Assembly (NCBI RefSeq): GCF_963676275.1
Contig: NZ_OY781091.1
Location: forward strand, 1,156,775 to 1,220,774
DNA length: 64,000 nt
Reading direction: 5' to 3'
Origin: an uncultured Cohaesibacter sp.
GTDB lineage: Bacteria > Pseudomonadota > Alphaproteobacteria > Rhizobiales > Cohaesibacteraceae
Part shown: positions 36,589-44,894 of the stretch, piece after piece
Numbering within the stretch: the stretch's first letter is position 1
How the letters are laid out: every line of letters begins with the position of its first letter
Notes under the pieces: model-generated
What the model was told of the DNA's origin: nothing
The model's database searches: none
Seen by the model: the letters and a program-made list of their open reading frames with translations, nothing else
Position numbers and translations under genes: made by a program

Positions 36589-36791
36589 TCTCTTCTCTTC
36601 ACAGCCAAATGAGGCTGGCCGGTAATGTCTCTTGCGCAAGCCTTCCCCCCCTTGCGCAGGGTGCCGGTCAGTTCTGCATTCATCAAGTGAAAACGGGTTG
36701 TGAAGTTGAAAATACAATTTCAGGTTTATTTAACCGATATATAATATACTTCTTTTTTAGGGGACCGATTGCGAGCATCTGGGGGGACAAA

Positions 36792-36992
36792 ATGGATTGC
36801 TGTGCAAATCTGGAAAAATGTGGGTTTTTCAAAAAATACAATCAGTCGAAGCAATTGGCATGCCGTGGTTTTACCAAGCAATATTGTCAGGGTGAGAAGC
36901 AGGGGGAATGTCAGCGCAAGCTGTATTTTCAGGAGCATAAAAGCCCTCCGCCTGATGACATGATGCCAAATGGCGTGATGATCGCGGCCTGA
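36792..36992 (+). CDS. Small cysteine-rich protein with DMMPNG C-terminus
   Basis: A 66-residue soluble protein with six cysteines (3, 4, 10, 24, 32, 40) and no signal peptide. The spaced pattern CC.....CGFFKKY, then CRGF...YC.GEK.GEC.RK.Y, then PPPDDMMPNG is one I associate with small conserved bacterial proteins of unknown function; the cysteines suggest metal or iron-sulfur binding. GGGGGGA sits just before the ATG. A terminator follows closely, so it is transcribed alone. Confidence 0.75.
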   Translation: MDCCANLEKCGFFKKYNQSKQLACRGFTKQYCQGEKQGECQRKLYFQEHKSPPPDDMMPNGVMIAA

Positions 36993-37006
36993 CAATCAGA
37001 AATGCC

Positions 37007-37039
37007 AAACGCCGGAAACCATCTGTCCGGCGTTTCTTT
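37007..37039 (+). terminator. Terminator behind the Cys-rich protein gene
   Basis: Perfect 9-bp stem AAACGCCGG / CCGGCGTTT with an 11-base loop, followed by CTTTT. It lies about 15 bases after the stop codon. Confidence 0.88.
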
Positions 37040-37131
37040 TGCCGCAAAGAAATGCTGCACAAACACAATTGCCGCTGATTTGCCTTCTTTCCTATGATAA
37101 GCTGGCCCAGCCTGTCAGAGGGGAAAATGTC

Positions 37132-37506
37132 ATGAAATCAGCCAAGAAACTGATCATTTCCATCCTGCCGCTCATCATGTTGACGGCCTGTGTGCCTGCC
37201 AAGATTAGCGGCCAAAAACCGGATGGAACCAAGATCAGGCTTCTCTTCTATCCCGGAGGCCCCAAACTCAAGGATCTTGTCATCTTTGAGGAGCAGGTCT
37301 ATTTCGGCAAAGTCGAGGAACTGAACAATGAGCCGGCCAATGACATCAGCTTCACGCTGGAAAATGGCAAACGCTTCATTGCCGAATGCACCGCAGTGCA
37401 GGTGGACAAGACCAATTCTCCCAAATGCATGGAATATGATATCTACCATAGCGAAGACGAGGCGATCCCGGAAAATACGGTCTTCTATCGTCCTCGCTGG
37501 TATTGA
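37132..37506 (+). CDS. Small putative lipoprotein
   Basis: A 124-residue protein starting MKSAKKLIISILPLIMLTAC; LTAC reads as a lipobox with Cys20 as the lipid site. The mature part (KISGQKPDGTKIRLLFYPGG..., ending TVFYRPRWY) is not recognised; it contains two more cysteines. An AGGGGAA site lies about nine bases before this ATG, so the earlier open frame is ignored. Probably an outer- or inner-membrane lipoprotein of unknown function. Confidence 0.75.
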   Translation: MKSAKKLIISILPLIMLTACVPAKISGQKPDGTKIRLLFYPGGPKLKDLVIFEEQVYFGKVEELNNEPANDISFTLENGKRFIAECTAVQVDKTNSPKCMEYDIYHSEDEAIPENTVFYRPRWY

Positions 37507-37673
37507 GCCACCCCATGCATTTCGCAGACGCTCTCTCAGGGACTCTCTGGCAGGGGCTTTCTGGCAGGGGGGCTGATTGCCTTTCCACCAGCCACCGGCC
37601 GCCGATGTCATGCTGCTCGTGAAGCTGTCAACAACCAGCGGCGGCACCTGTCGGATCTGGCAAGGAACTGCAA

Positions 37674-38693
37674 TCAGCGCCAGCGACCGACCATCTCGAC
37701 AAAACCGTCGCCGGTGACTTCTTCGCCATAGATGTAGCCGTCGACATTGATCTTGCCATCAAACTTGATGAGATTGCCGATCTTTGAGACAACCTCGCGC
37801 TGCTGGTAGGGCAGGCTGATTTGCAGACAGGTTTCCAGCGGCTCGTGCGACAGCACCACATGGCGCGGATAGCGGCGCCCTGAAAGGCGGCTGTCCATGA
37901 AGTCATTCATTTCCAGCGGAGCGATCTTCTCGATAATATGGGTGCCATCAGGCAGAACGACGGTGCAGCAGGTATCCTGCTTGTCGCGGGCAAAATCCCA
38001 CAATTGGGAAACGCTGAGGCGAATGCCATTGCTCAGTTGCGAATAGAGATTGATCCACTGCCGCTGCTCGAGATTGCGGTCGAGGCTGAAGCGCCGCGGC
38101 AAGGCGCCCCACTGGCGATTGAGCCACATGGCTCCGGTCACATTCTGAGGCTTGCCCATAACGATGACGCTGCCTGAAAGCTGAATGGCCGGCAGAGCGA
38201 ATTTATATTGCTGGGCGCCCAGAAAATGGAATTTCCCTTCACCATTATTGACCAGAATGGGCATGTTGACGGTGCCGGAAAGCTCGATGGAGACGTCTGG
38301 CAGTTCTGCGTTGATCGTCAACTCACTGCCGCTGCCATGGATATCAAGCTCACGGGATGAGAATTTCAGGGAACGCTTGCTGATATCGACGGATTTGAGC
38401 GGAACGGTATTCTCAACCTCCCGGATCCAGCCGGTATCCTGATCCATCAGGCACATGCTGATGGAAATCTGTGCTTCACTCCCCAATTGCTGGATGATGA
38501 GCAGATGAATGTTGAAACTGAAATGCTGCCCACCACCGCGCAAACTGGTTGAGAATTGCCATGATTCAAGCGGATGTTGCCCACCATGCCAGGCGAGATC
38601 ATCGGCGAGGCTTGCGTGGGACCTCTTGATCACCTGCCCCCTGTAAGGTGATCGATAATCGACGTCTTGGGGTATGTGAGCCTTGAGCTGCAT
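37674..38693 (-). CDS. AttH/lipocalin-like domain protein
   Basis: A 339-residue protein that looks like the AttH (carotenoid hydratase/lipocalin-like) family: ESWQFSTSLRGGGQHFSFNIHLL at the front, MWLNRQWGALP then QWINLYSQLSNGIRLSVSQLWD in the middle, and VTGDGFVEMVGRWR at the end, where that family ends its second barrel. No signal peptide is seen. GGGAGG before the ATG at 38693 decides the start. No carotenoid genes are nearby, so function is open. The family call is by pattern memory. Confidence 0.7.
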   Translation of the reverse strand: MQLKAHIPQDVDYRSPYRGQVIKRSHASLADDLAWHGGQHPLESWQFSTSLRGGGQHFSFNIHLLIIQQLGSEAQISISMCLMDQDTGWIREVENTVPLKSVDISKRSLKFSSRELDIHGSGSELTINAELPDVSIELSGTVNMPILVNNGEGKFHFLGAQQYKFALPAIQLSGSVIVMGKPQNVTGAMWLNRQWGALPRRFSLDRNLEQRQWINLYSQLSNGIRLSVSQLWDFARDKQDTCCTVVLPDGTHIIEKIAPLEMNDFMDSRLSGRRYPRHVVLSHEPLETCLQISLPYQQREVVSKIGNLIKFDGKINVDGYIYGEEVTGDGFVEMVGRWR

Positions 38694-39738
38694 ACAGGAC
38701 CTCCCTCTAAGCAAATTCCGTTTTGTGGCACATGGCCACGGTTGGATGTAACGCCAGGGTTGACCTAAGGCTGGTTCTGTACAATTTCGCCGGTTTTAAT
38801 CATGCGCTTTCTTTTCCAAATCCTGCCATGGTGCCGGACATTCCTCCAGACATCGGCGCCTCGCAAAGACTGGGCCACAATTGGGGCTTGAAAAGACTGA
38901 CATCCGGAAAGATTGAAAAGTGACAATCTGCGCCCGGGACATCTGCGCGAAACTGATCCGGCAAAACAACGCTGCCGACCCTTCTTAGCCGACCCTTTGC
39001 AGCCGACCATTGTACGAACTCGCCTTCAACTGCCTCCCTGAGCAGTTCTGCTTATTTTCCAAGGTTTGCCTTCTACTTACAGATGATAAAACTGCTATGT
39101 GTCATAAATATTATTACGACTTGACATCTGTAAACAATGTGCACTGGTCGTTGATTTTCGACTCGTGGTTACCCTGCAAGTATATGTTAGCGCTTAACTA
39201 AGTGATTTAGTCAAGAGAAATATTGTCACGTGGCCTATTTTTAATTTTGTACTCTGAGCGTTAGAAATAAATGCTATTTCAACAGGCAATATACTGGTGT
39301 TTCTGCTATAAAAATGGACGAATTTGCGCATCATCCAGTATGGTGGTAGGCCTGTATTGCCCGTTTTTATAGTCGTTGTAAGTGGACACACATTTAGCAG
39401 ACACCGATTGTCTCGCTCTGTTTGTTGGGCTCTTTATCTTCTCCGCATCTTCTCCGCGTCTCGAACGGAGGGGCAATTGGGCATCCGCTTTTTGAATGAA
39501 AAGGGCCTCTTGAGGAGCAATCATGCAGGTGGATTGCATTCGAGGGTGAGAAGAGCGGGCAGAGTGCCACAGAGAATGCCACGGAGATTATGGGAGAGAT
39601 TGCCGGGGGCGGCAGGCCTTAAGTGCGCGTTGAAAATACCCCTCCGGATCTAGGATCCGGAAGGGCGATCACGCAGGGAGAAATCATTGTTCATGGTGTG
39701 AGGCTTCCTGAACAAGATACCGCCACCCATCTGTGCTG
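38694..39738. other. Gene-free, partly AT-rich stretch
   Basis: About 1045 bases with no supported gene, long for this dense region. The part near 39050-39340 is clearly richer in A and T than its surroundings. Short frames of 60-110 codons occur on both strands without good ribosome binding sites or recognisable products. The right end holds the terminator of the BA14K gene (listed). Confidence 0.6.
39638..39664 (-). terminator. Terminator behind the BA14K gene
   Basis: A hairpin with arms CCCTCCGGATC and GATCCGGAAGGG around a 2-3 base loop. On the reverse strand it runs into GGTATTTTC. It lies about 75 bases after the BA14K stop codon. Confidence 0.7.
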
Positions 39739-40047
39739 CTACAGTCTGCAACGACGCCGAGGTCCATTATAGGGCTGGTAAGAACAGTCCCAGGCGCGGA
39801 AGCTTCTATAACGAGCCGAGCAGGCACGGATGTTGCAATAGCGCGGAGGCGGTGCGCGATAGATAATGCGCGGAGGCGCACGATAGATAGGCCGCGGTGG
39901 CGGACGCCACCGTCTGTCTGGAGGAGGTCGGTTCCAGTATGGAGGCGGTGGTGGAGGTGCAAATTGTGCCATTCCGGCATTTGGAAGAGTGAAACTGCCA
40001 AACGCGGATAGGATCAATGCCACAGCGACCACATAAGCAAGTTTCAT
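39739..40047 (-). CDS. BA14K-like secreted protein
   Basis: A 102-residue exported protein: signal peptide MKLAYVVAVALILSAFGSF... with cleavage near MAQFAPP, a proline/arginine-rich middle with YRAPPR repeated (IYRAPPRIIYRAPPPRY), and a C-terminal motif CSARYRSFRAWDCSYQPYNG then RRRC, which is the BA14K signature (ARYRSY...YDG..H.C). In Brucella BA14K is a small immunoreactive lectin-like protein; its role is unclear. AGGAG lies about nine bases before the ATG. Confidence 0.85.
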   Translation of the reverse strand: MKLAYVVAVALILSAFGSFTLPNAGMAQFAPPPPPPYWNRPPPDRRWRPPPRPIYRAPPRIIYRAPPPRYCNIRACSARYRSFRAWDCSYQPYNGPRRRCRL

Positions 40048-40307
40048 GGTCGTAACTCCTGTCTTGACAATAAGGCGTGTGTCAATCTTGTGAAACGCGA
40101 TACAGTGCCTTGAAGTAATTATCTCACTTTTGTTGCATCTGGTCGACCGGTATTTATGTAGCAACCGGAAAGGCTAAGTAATGATCCCTGAGATGGTTTC
40201 TGTATATTCTCGCGGGTTTCGCTATTTACATTGGAAATGGTAAAAAGAGACAGGAACTATATCAGGAATGATTATGCCTGATCTGATGCATTCATAGCAG
40301 GGTGGTG

Positions 40308-40784
40308 TCAGGGGCCAACCTGTCGCCGTGGCCACCATTGAAGAACCGACAGGCTCTTGGTGGCAATATCGAAAACCGGTTCAGGCGAAGAACGGGAGCT
40401 GAGGATATAGCCGTTCATCTCGTCCTTCTTTTCCAGCTGTTTGCCATGGCGATAATAGATCAGGATCGTGCAGAATTGCTCTCCGCAGAGACGGCTTTTG
40501 CCCAGATTGCCCTCGCAATGCAACCCCTGATGGGACAGCACCAGATCCAGCCGCTTGTCGCCATCCAGATCAATCTCGAAAATGCCTTTGTGAGAAAAGC
40601 GGCCCGGCCCCTTGTCACAGCCTGCCTTGATCTGCTGATCAATCAGAAAACGCGTCGCCTTGCTGTAGGGGGAGGCGTTTGTCTCATGCGATTGCAGCCC
40701 TGTCAGAAATAAGACAAGAAAGAAACAGAATGCCTGTGCCATGGGCTTCATGGCGCGTTTGCCCAACAGAATGCTTCCGGTCAT
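40308..40784 (-). CDS. Secreted protein of unknown function with a DxDGD-type segment
   Basis: Around 150 residues. It has a signal sequence (MKPMAQAFCFFLVLFLTG then LQSHETNAS) and a small globular part with FEIDLDGDKRLDLVLSHQG, which looks like a calcium-binding or FG-GAP-type loop, and four or so cysteines around EGNLGKSRLCGEQFC. Similar small secreted proteins occur across alphaproteobacteria without a known function. The ATG at 40784 is preceded by CAGGACC; the ATG at 40751 is an alternative that gives a more typical signal peptide. Confidence 0.65.
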   Translation of the reverse strand: MTGSILLGKRAMKPMAQAFCFFLVLFLTGLQSHETNASPYSKATRFLIDQQIKAGCDKGPGRFSHKGIFEIDLDGDKRLDLVLSHQGLHCEGNLGKSRLCGEQFCTILIYYRHGKQLEKKDEMNGYILSSRSSPEPVFDIATKSLSVLQWWPRRQVGP

Positions 40785-40889
40785 GCATGGTCCTGCTGCA
40801 GAGGCCTTGCACGCATGTCTACGCCGCCTCAAATGCCTAGAAAGAGCATCATGAACGACTTCCTTTAAGAAACTGTTGATCGCTTCGGT

Positions 40890-41780
40890 TCACTCGGCTG
40901 CGAGGGAACTGCCACCCGAGACATTGTCCAGCGCATTGACGATGTGGGCCGCCAGCGCGTTATGGATGCGCTCCTGCGCATTCTCCGAGCGCAGCAGGGC
41001 GATGTCGCAATGTTTCAGTTCGGGAAAGCCTTCCCGCTCTCCCAGAACCCGCATGTCTGATGTCAACGCACTTTCCGGCAGGACGGAAATGGCCAGCCCG
41101 GCCATCACCGCGCCTGTGTGGGCTGCTGCAGAAGAACTCACATAAGCAATGCGATATTTCTTACCCGCTTGCGAAAGGGCCGTTGTTGCCGCTGCCCGCC
41201 ATGAGCAGGTCTTGGTGCCAAGGGCAAGGGGAATGGTCGACTGGCAATGGACCGAGTGATGCGCCGAAGAGACCCAGAGCAGCGGCTCTGAACGGATGAT
41301 GCGCCCGTTGCGCTCTTGCGTGCGGTCACCATGGGTGACGATACCCAGATCCAGACGGCCATCCTGAATGCGCCGATGAATGCAGGAGCTTTGCTCGCAG
41401 ACAACCTCGATTTCTATATTGGGATGGGTGGTGGCAAAGCTGGCCAGAACCGTTGGCAAAAGGCGGGGGGCATAATCATCGGGCAGTCCCAGGCGCACCT
41501 TGCCTGACATGGCATCGGAGGAAAAGGCGGCGATCGTCTCGGCATTGAGCGAGAGCATGCGCCGGGCGTAGTCCAGCAGCCGAAGTCCGGCATCGGTTAC
41601 CCGGCTCTGGCGGCCATCGCGCACGAAGATCGTCTGTCCAACCCGCTCCTCCAGTCGCCGCATCTGCATGGAGACAGCCGACTGGGTCTTGTTTACCTGC
41701 TCCGCAGCCTTGGTGAAGCTGCCGGTCTCGGCAATGGCGATAAAGGTGCGTAGCTGGTCAAGGTCGAGAAGGGCGGTCAT
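40890..41780 (-). CDS. LysR-family transcriptional regulator
   Basis: A 296-residue LysR regulator. The N-terminal helix-turn-helix is in LRTFIAIAETGSFTKAAEQVNKTQSAVSMQMRRLEERVGQTIF; the effector domain begins KVRLGLPDDYAPRLLPTVLA. It is divergent from a DUF1127 gene, with a 6+6 dyad in between, so it most likely controls that gene and perhaps itself. The effector is unknown. The ATG at 41780 starts the family-like part; the frame is open 13 codons earlier. Confidence 0.94.
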   Translation of the reverse strand: MTALLDLDQLRTFIAIAETGSFTKAAEQVNKTQSAVSMQMRRLEERVGQTIFVRDGRQSRVTDAGLRLLDYARRMLSLNAETIAAFSSDAMSGKVRLGLPDDYAPRLLPTVLASFATTHPNIEIEVVCEQSSCIHRRIQDGRLDLGIVTHGDRTQERNGRIIRSEPLLWVSSAHHSVHCQSTIPLALGTKTCSWRAAATTALSQAGKKYRIAYVSSSAAAHTGAVMAGLAISVLPESALTSDMRVLGEREGFPELKHCDIALLRSENAQERIHNALAAHIVNALDNVSGGSSLAAE

Positions 41781-41892
41781 CAGCAATCTCCATATATCGA
41801 ACCTGGCAGACCAACCCATTCAGGAGCAGTCCGGGCAAAGCGAGCAGGAAGTTCATTGGACAACTAGCATTTAGCATTGATCCAAATTGAGT

Positions 41893-41913
41893 TCCATCAA
41901 AAAATACGATGGA
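41893..41913. promoter_or_regulatory. Candidate LysR operator between the LysR and DUF1127 genes
   Basis: Perfect inverted repeat TCCATC-N9-GATGGA, which also has the T-N11-A form that LysR regulators favour. It is about 112 bases upstream of the LysR start and 296 bases before DUF1127. A half site GTTGGATTT lies about 20 bases further. The rest of this 428-base gap has no gene. Confidence 0.55.
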
Positions 41914-42208
41914 TTCTATAAAAAACATTCGTTGGATTTATTGTTAGTGATTTGAGATAGTCACATCAACGGCAAGAAGCCGTCAGTTGACCGACGAAAT
42001 GCAAAGCCAGTTTCCCATGGTCTAGGCGAAGTCTTGCCCAAATCGAAATGGTCATGTGCCTTGTGAGCCCTGTTCGCAATCTGCCTCTCTCGGAGCAAGA
42101 GACAGCGACTTCGCATCTGCCGCATGGCTATAAACCCCAACCCTTCACAAAGACAGCCATGGCGCCGTGGGTTTCTGAGTGGAACAAGCCCAACCAAGGA
42201 GACAAGAA

Positions 42209-42574
42209 ATGCTTACAGTCATTATCAGAACTGTATTTTCATCTGCAGTTGCCGGCCTTGTTCGCCTGGTGGCTGCCGGATCCAAGATCCTGCGCAATCG
42301 CGCTGCTGTAAAGGCTTTGCAAGAAATGGATGATCACACTCTGGCAGACATCGGTCTGACAAGAGGCGACGTGATTACCGCGGCATCCCAACCGCTTTAT
42401 CGGGATCCGTTGCTGATTGATCCATTTGACGCACGCCGCCGCATTCACGCTCGTGAGCTGGAAGTTCTGGCTCGCCTGCATCGGCCCGAAGAGAGCAGAA
42501 TTTTGCCTCTTCCGGCGGAGAAACTGACCGCAATGAAGCCAGCACAGCTTTGCTGCGATCTTGAGGGAGCCTAG
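42209..42574 (+). CDS. DUF1127 family protein
   Basis: A 121-residue basic protein. The DUF1127 core is about residues 40-58 (MDDHTLADIGLTRGDVITA), followed by an arginine-rich tail (DPFDARRRIHARELEVLARL). Members of this family are short regulatory or stress-linked proteins; some affect RNA turnover or phosphate responses, but this one is longer than the 45-70 residue types. AAGGAGACAAGAA gives a very good ribosome binding site. A strong terminator follows. Confidence 0.88.
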   Translation: MLTVIIRTVFSSAVAGLVRLVAAGSKILRNRAAVKALQEMDDHTLADIGLTRGDVITAASQPLYRDPLLIDPFDARRRIHARELEVLARLHRPEESRILPLPAEKLTAMKPAQLCCDLEGA

Positions 42575-42670
42575 ACGCTATGCCTGCATGCCTGACCGTC
42601 GGCAGCTTCCGAGACGGTCACCCATTTGACTAAGCAGCCAGGGGTCGTCCTTGAGACCCCTGTTATCCTT

Positions 42671-42699
42671 GGCCCGCCCTTTGTGGCGGGCCTTTTTTT
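42671..42699 (+). terminator. Strong terminator behind the DUF1127 gene
   Basis: Perfect 8-bp GC stem GGCCCGCC / GGCGGGCC with a 6-base loop, followed by seven Ts. It also separates this gene from the convergent lutC. Confidence 0.94.
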
Positions 42700-42733
42700 G
42701 TCGCAGCTTCATCTGTTGAAGGTGCCGATGCGC

Positions 42734-43441
42734 TTATCCCACCACGATGACATGCACGGCACGCGGGCCGTGAGCACCGAGCATGATCTTCTGCTCGATA
42801 TCGCCTGAGCGGGAGGGACCGGTGATCATGTTGAGCGCCCGTGGCATGTGGGCGACCCCGTCAGGGCCACGCAAATGGTCATGGACGCTTTCATAATCGC
42901 CATATATGTCGTCGGCATGAACCACGATGATGTGATTTTCTGGCAGGAAATTGATCGTCGTGGGATTGTCCGGCCCTGACGCGAGGATCGCCGTTCCCGT
43001 CTCGGCCACACCACCCATTGCATGATTGACCCCCACCAGATCGGTTCCGTCAGATGGTCCCAGTGTGCGCTCCAGTTGCGGCTGGCTCTTCCAGTTTATG
43101 GCGGCAAGGCGCGGGTCTGAGCCCATCACGATCGCTTGTGGCAAATTATGGGTGCGCAAATAATCGCAAATGGCACCGGGCAATTCATCATAGGAGGCAA
43201 TGCGTGCGGTGGAGGAAGAGACTTTCTCCGCATAGTCCATGAACATGGCCACTTTTTCATAATGGCCAACCTGAGCGCGCTTGGGCACGATGCCAAGAGG
43301 TTTTGCTGCAAGACGTTCAAGCACGTCCTGTCGGGCCTTGGTCCGGTTGGTGTCAGCCTTGTCGCTTCCCGAGGAGAGAGAGCGGCGGATCTTGCCCAGA
43401 ATGGCCGATTTGGCTGCCTTGTTGTCATGGGGCTCGCTCAT
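42734..43441 (-). CDS. lutC: Lactate utilisation protein C (LUD domain)
   Basis: A 235-residue LUD-domain protein, part of the LutABC complex that oxidises L-lactate to pyruvate. The LUD core has GVNHAMGGVAETGTAILASG and ENHIIVVHADDIYGDYESVHD. It shares the ATGA overlap with lutB, so it is the last gene of the lutA-lutB-lutC operon. There is no lactate permease gene directly beside it. Confidence 0.92.
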   Translation of the reverse strand: MSEPHDNKAAKSAILGKIRRSLSSGSDKADTNRTKARQDVLERLAAKPLGIVPKRAQVGHYEKVAMFMDYAEKVSSSTARIASYDELPGAICDYLRTHNLPQAIVMGSDPRLAAINWKSQPQLERTLGPSDGTDLVGVNHAMGGVAETGTAILASGPDNPTTINFLPENHIIVVHADDIYGDYESVHDHLRGPDGVAHMPRALNMITGPSRSGDIEQKIMLGAHGPRAVHVIVVG

Positions 43442-44883
43442 GCTGCATCTCCCTTCTTCTGGCTGTGCGTTGCCTGACGTTCAGCCCACATCTGCTGGAA
43501 GGTGCGGCCTTCAGGGGCGGGAAATTCGCGATGCTTGGTCCAGCCGCCCGCTGCCGGAAGGCGACGCATGAGCGTGGTGCGGGGGGCGAGATATTTCATC
43601 ACGCGCATGCCGATCCCCATCGTGCGGTGGTAAAGGGTTGGCCTTCGGGCAAAAAAGGCCCAGCCCTTCAACCCCCAGCGCTGCGGGGTGGGATTGAGAT
43701 GGCGTTCATATTCCCGCTCTCGCCAGTGTCTGAGCATCTTGGGCAGGGGAATGCGCATCGGGCAGACGCTCTCGCAGCGCCCGCACAGCGTCGAGGCATT
43801 GGGCAGATGCCCCGCCTTGTCGACCCCGATCAGGGAAGGGGTCAGCACCGAGCCCATCGGGCCGGGATAGACCCAGCCATAGGCATGACCACCAACCGCA
43901 TGATAGACCGGACAATGATTGATGCAGGCCCCGCAACGGATGCAGCGCAGCATTTCTTCGAAATCCGTTCCCAGCATTTCCGAGCGACCATTATCCAGCA
44001 GCACCACATGATATTGCTCCGGCCCGTCCGGATCGTCCTTGCGGCGCGGGCCGGTGGAAATGGTGGTATAGACGCTCTGTTCCTGCCCCGTGGCCGAGCG
44101 GGCCAGCAGGCGCAGGAACACATCCAGATCGTTGAGCGTCGGGATGACCTTTTCAATCGAGGCCAGCACGATATGCACCCGGCTCAAAGTCTGCGTCAGG
44201 TCGCCATTGCCTTCGTTGGTCACGATGACCGACGAGCCGCTTTCAGCCACGAGAAAATTGGCGCCGGTAATGCCCACATCGGCGGCGAAATATTTCTCGC
44301 GCAATATCTCGCGTGCCTCACCGAGCAGGCTGACCGGATCATCGAGATTGCGGTTCGGGTCAAGGCTGGTATGGGCGCGGCGGAAATCGGCCTCCACCTG
44401 CTCCTTGGTCACATGCACGGCTGGCGCGATAATGTGGCTTGGATGCTCACCGCGCAGCTGGATGATATATTCGCCAAGGTCGGTCTCGGTGACCTCCATG
44501 CCGTCGGCTTCGAGGAAGGCATTGAGCTGCATTTCCTCCGAAATCATCGATTTGCCCTTGGTCATTGTCCGCGCACCGACAGAGCGACAGATATCTCTGA
44601 CAATTTCGCAGGCATCCTGTGCGGTCTCGGCCCAGTGGACATGGCCACCGCTGGCAGACACCTTCTTCTCATATTCCTCCAGATAGACATCCAGATGCTT
44701 GAGGCAGTGGGTCTTTATGTCCCGGCCCAGATCGCGCAGGGCTTCGAATTCGGGCAGGGCGTCGACCGAGGCCTGCCTTTTGCCGATGAAACCCAGCTCC
44801 ACATTCTTGAGGGCCTTTTGCAGAGTGGCGTCGCCAAGCGCATCACGGGCATTTTTCTTGAAATCGGGTGATTTGATCTCCAT
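43438..44883 (-). CDS. lutB: Lactate utilisation iron-sulfur protein B
   Basis: A 481-residue protein with an N-terminal LUD domain and, near residue 311, two 4Fe-4S motifs: CIRCGACINHCPVYHAVGGH and CGRCESVCPMRIPLP. It is the electron-transfer core of the LutABC lactate oxidase. A C-terminal tail follows the clusters (PTPQRWGLKGWAFFARRP). It is separated from lutA by about 11 bases and overlaps lutC by 4. Confidence 0.95.
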   Translation of the reverse strand: MEIKSPDFKKNARDALGDATLQKALKNVELGFIGKRQASVDALPEFEALRDLGRDIKTHCLKHLDVYLEEYEKKVSASGGHVHWAETAQDACEIVRDICRSVGARTMTKGKSMISEEMQLNAFLEADGMEVTETDLGEYIIQLRGEHPSHIIAPAVHVTKEQVEADFRRAHTSLDPNRNLDDPVSLLGEAREILREKYFAADVGITGANFLVAESGSSVIVTNEGNGDLTQTLSRVHIVLASIEKVIPTLNDLDVFLRLLARSATGQEQSVYTTISTGPRRKDDPDGPEQYHVVLLDNGRSEMLGTDFEEMLRCIRCGACINHCPVYHAVGGHAYGWVYPGPMGSVLTPSLIGVDKAGHLPNASTLCGRCESVCPMRIPLPKMLRHWREREYERHLNPTPQRWGLKGWAFFARRPTLYHRTMGIGMRVMKYLAPRTTLMRRLPAAGGWTKHREFPAPEGRTFQQMWAERQATHSQKKGDAA

Positions 44884-44894
44884 TGTAGCCCTCC

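Noticed and set aside
36606-36630. Small hairpin CAGCC/GGCTG behind gshA as a terminator
   Set aside because: Only five base pairs and no T-run.
35245-36717. A 490-codon reverse-strand frame across gshA
   Set aside because: Antisense shadow of a well-identified enzyme gene.
43303-44871. A 522-codon + strand frame across lutB
   Set aside because: Opposite to lutB, which has clear iron-sulfur motifs; the frame encodes no recognisable protein.
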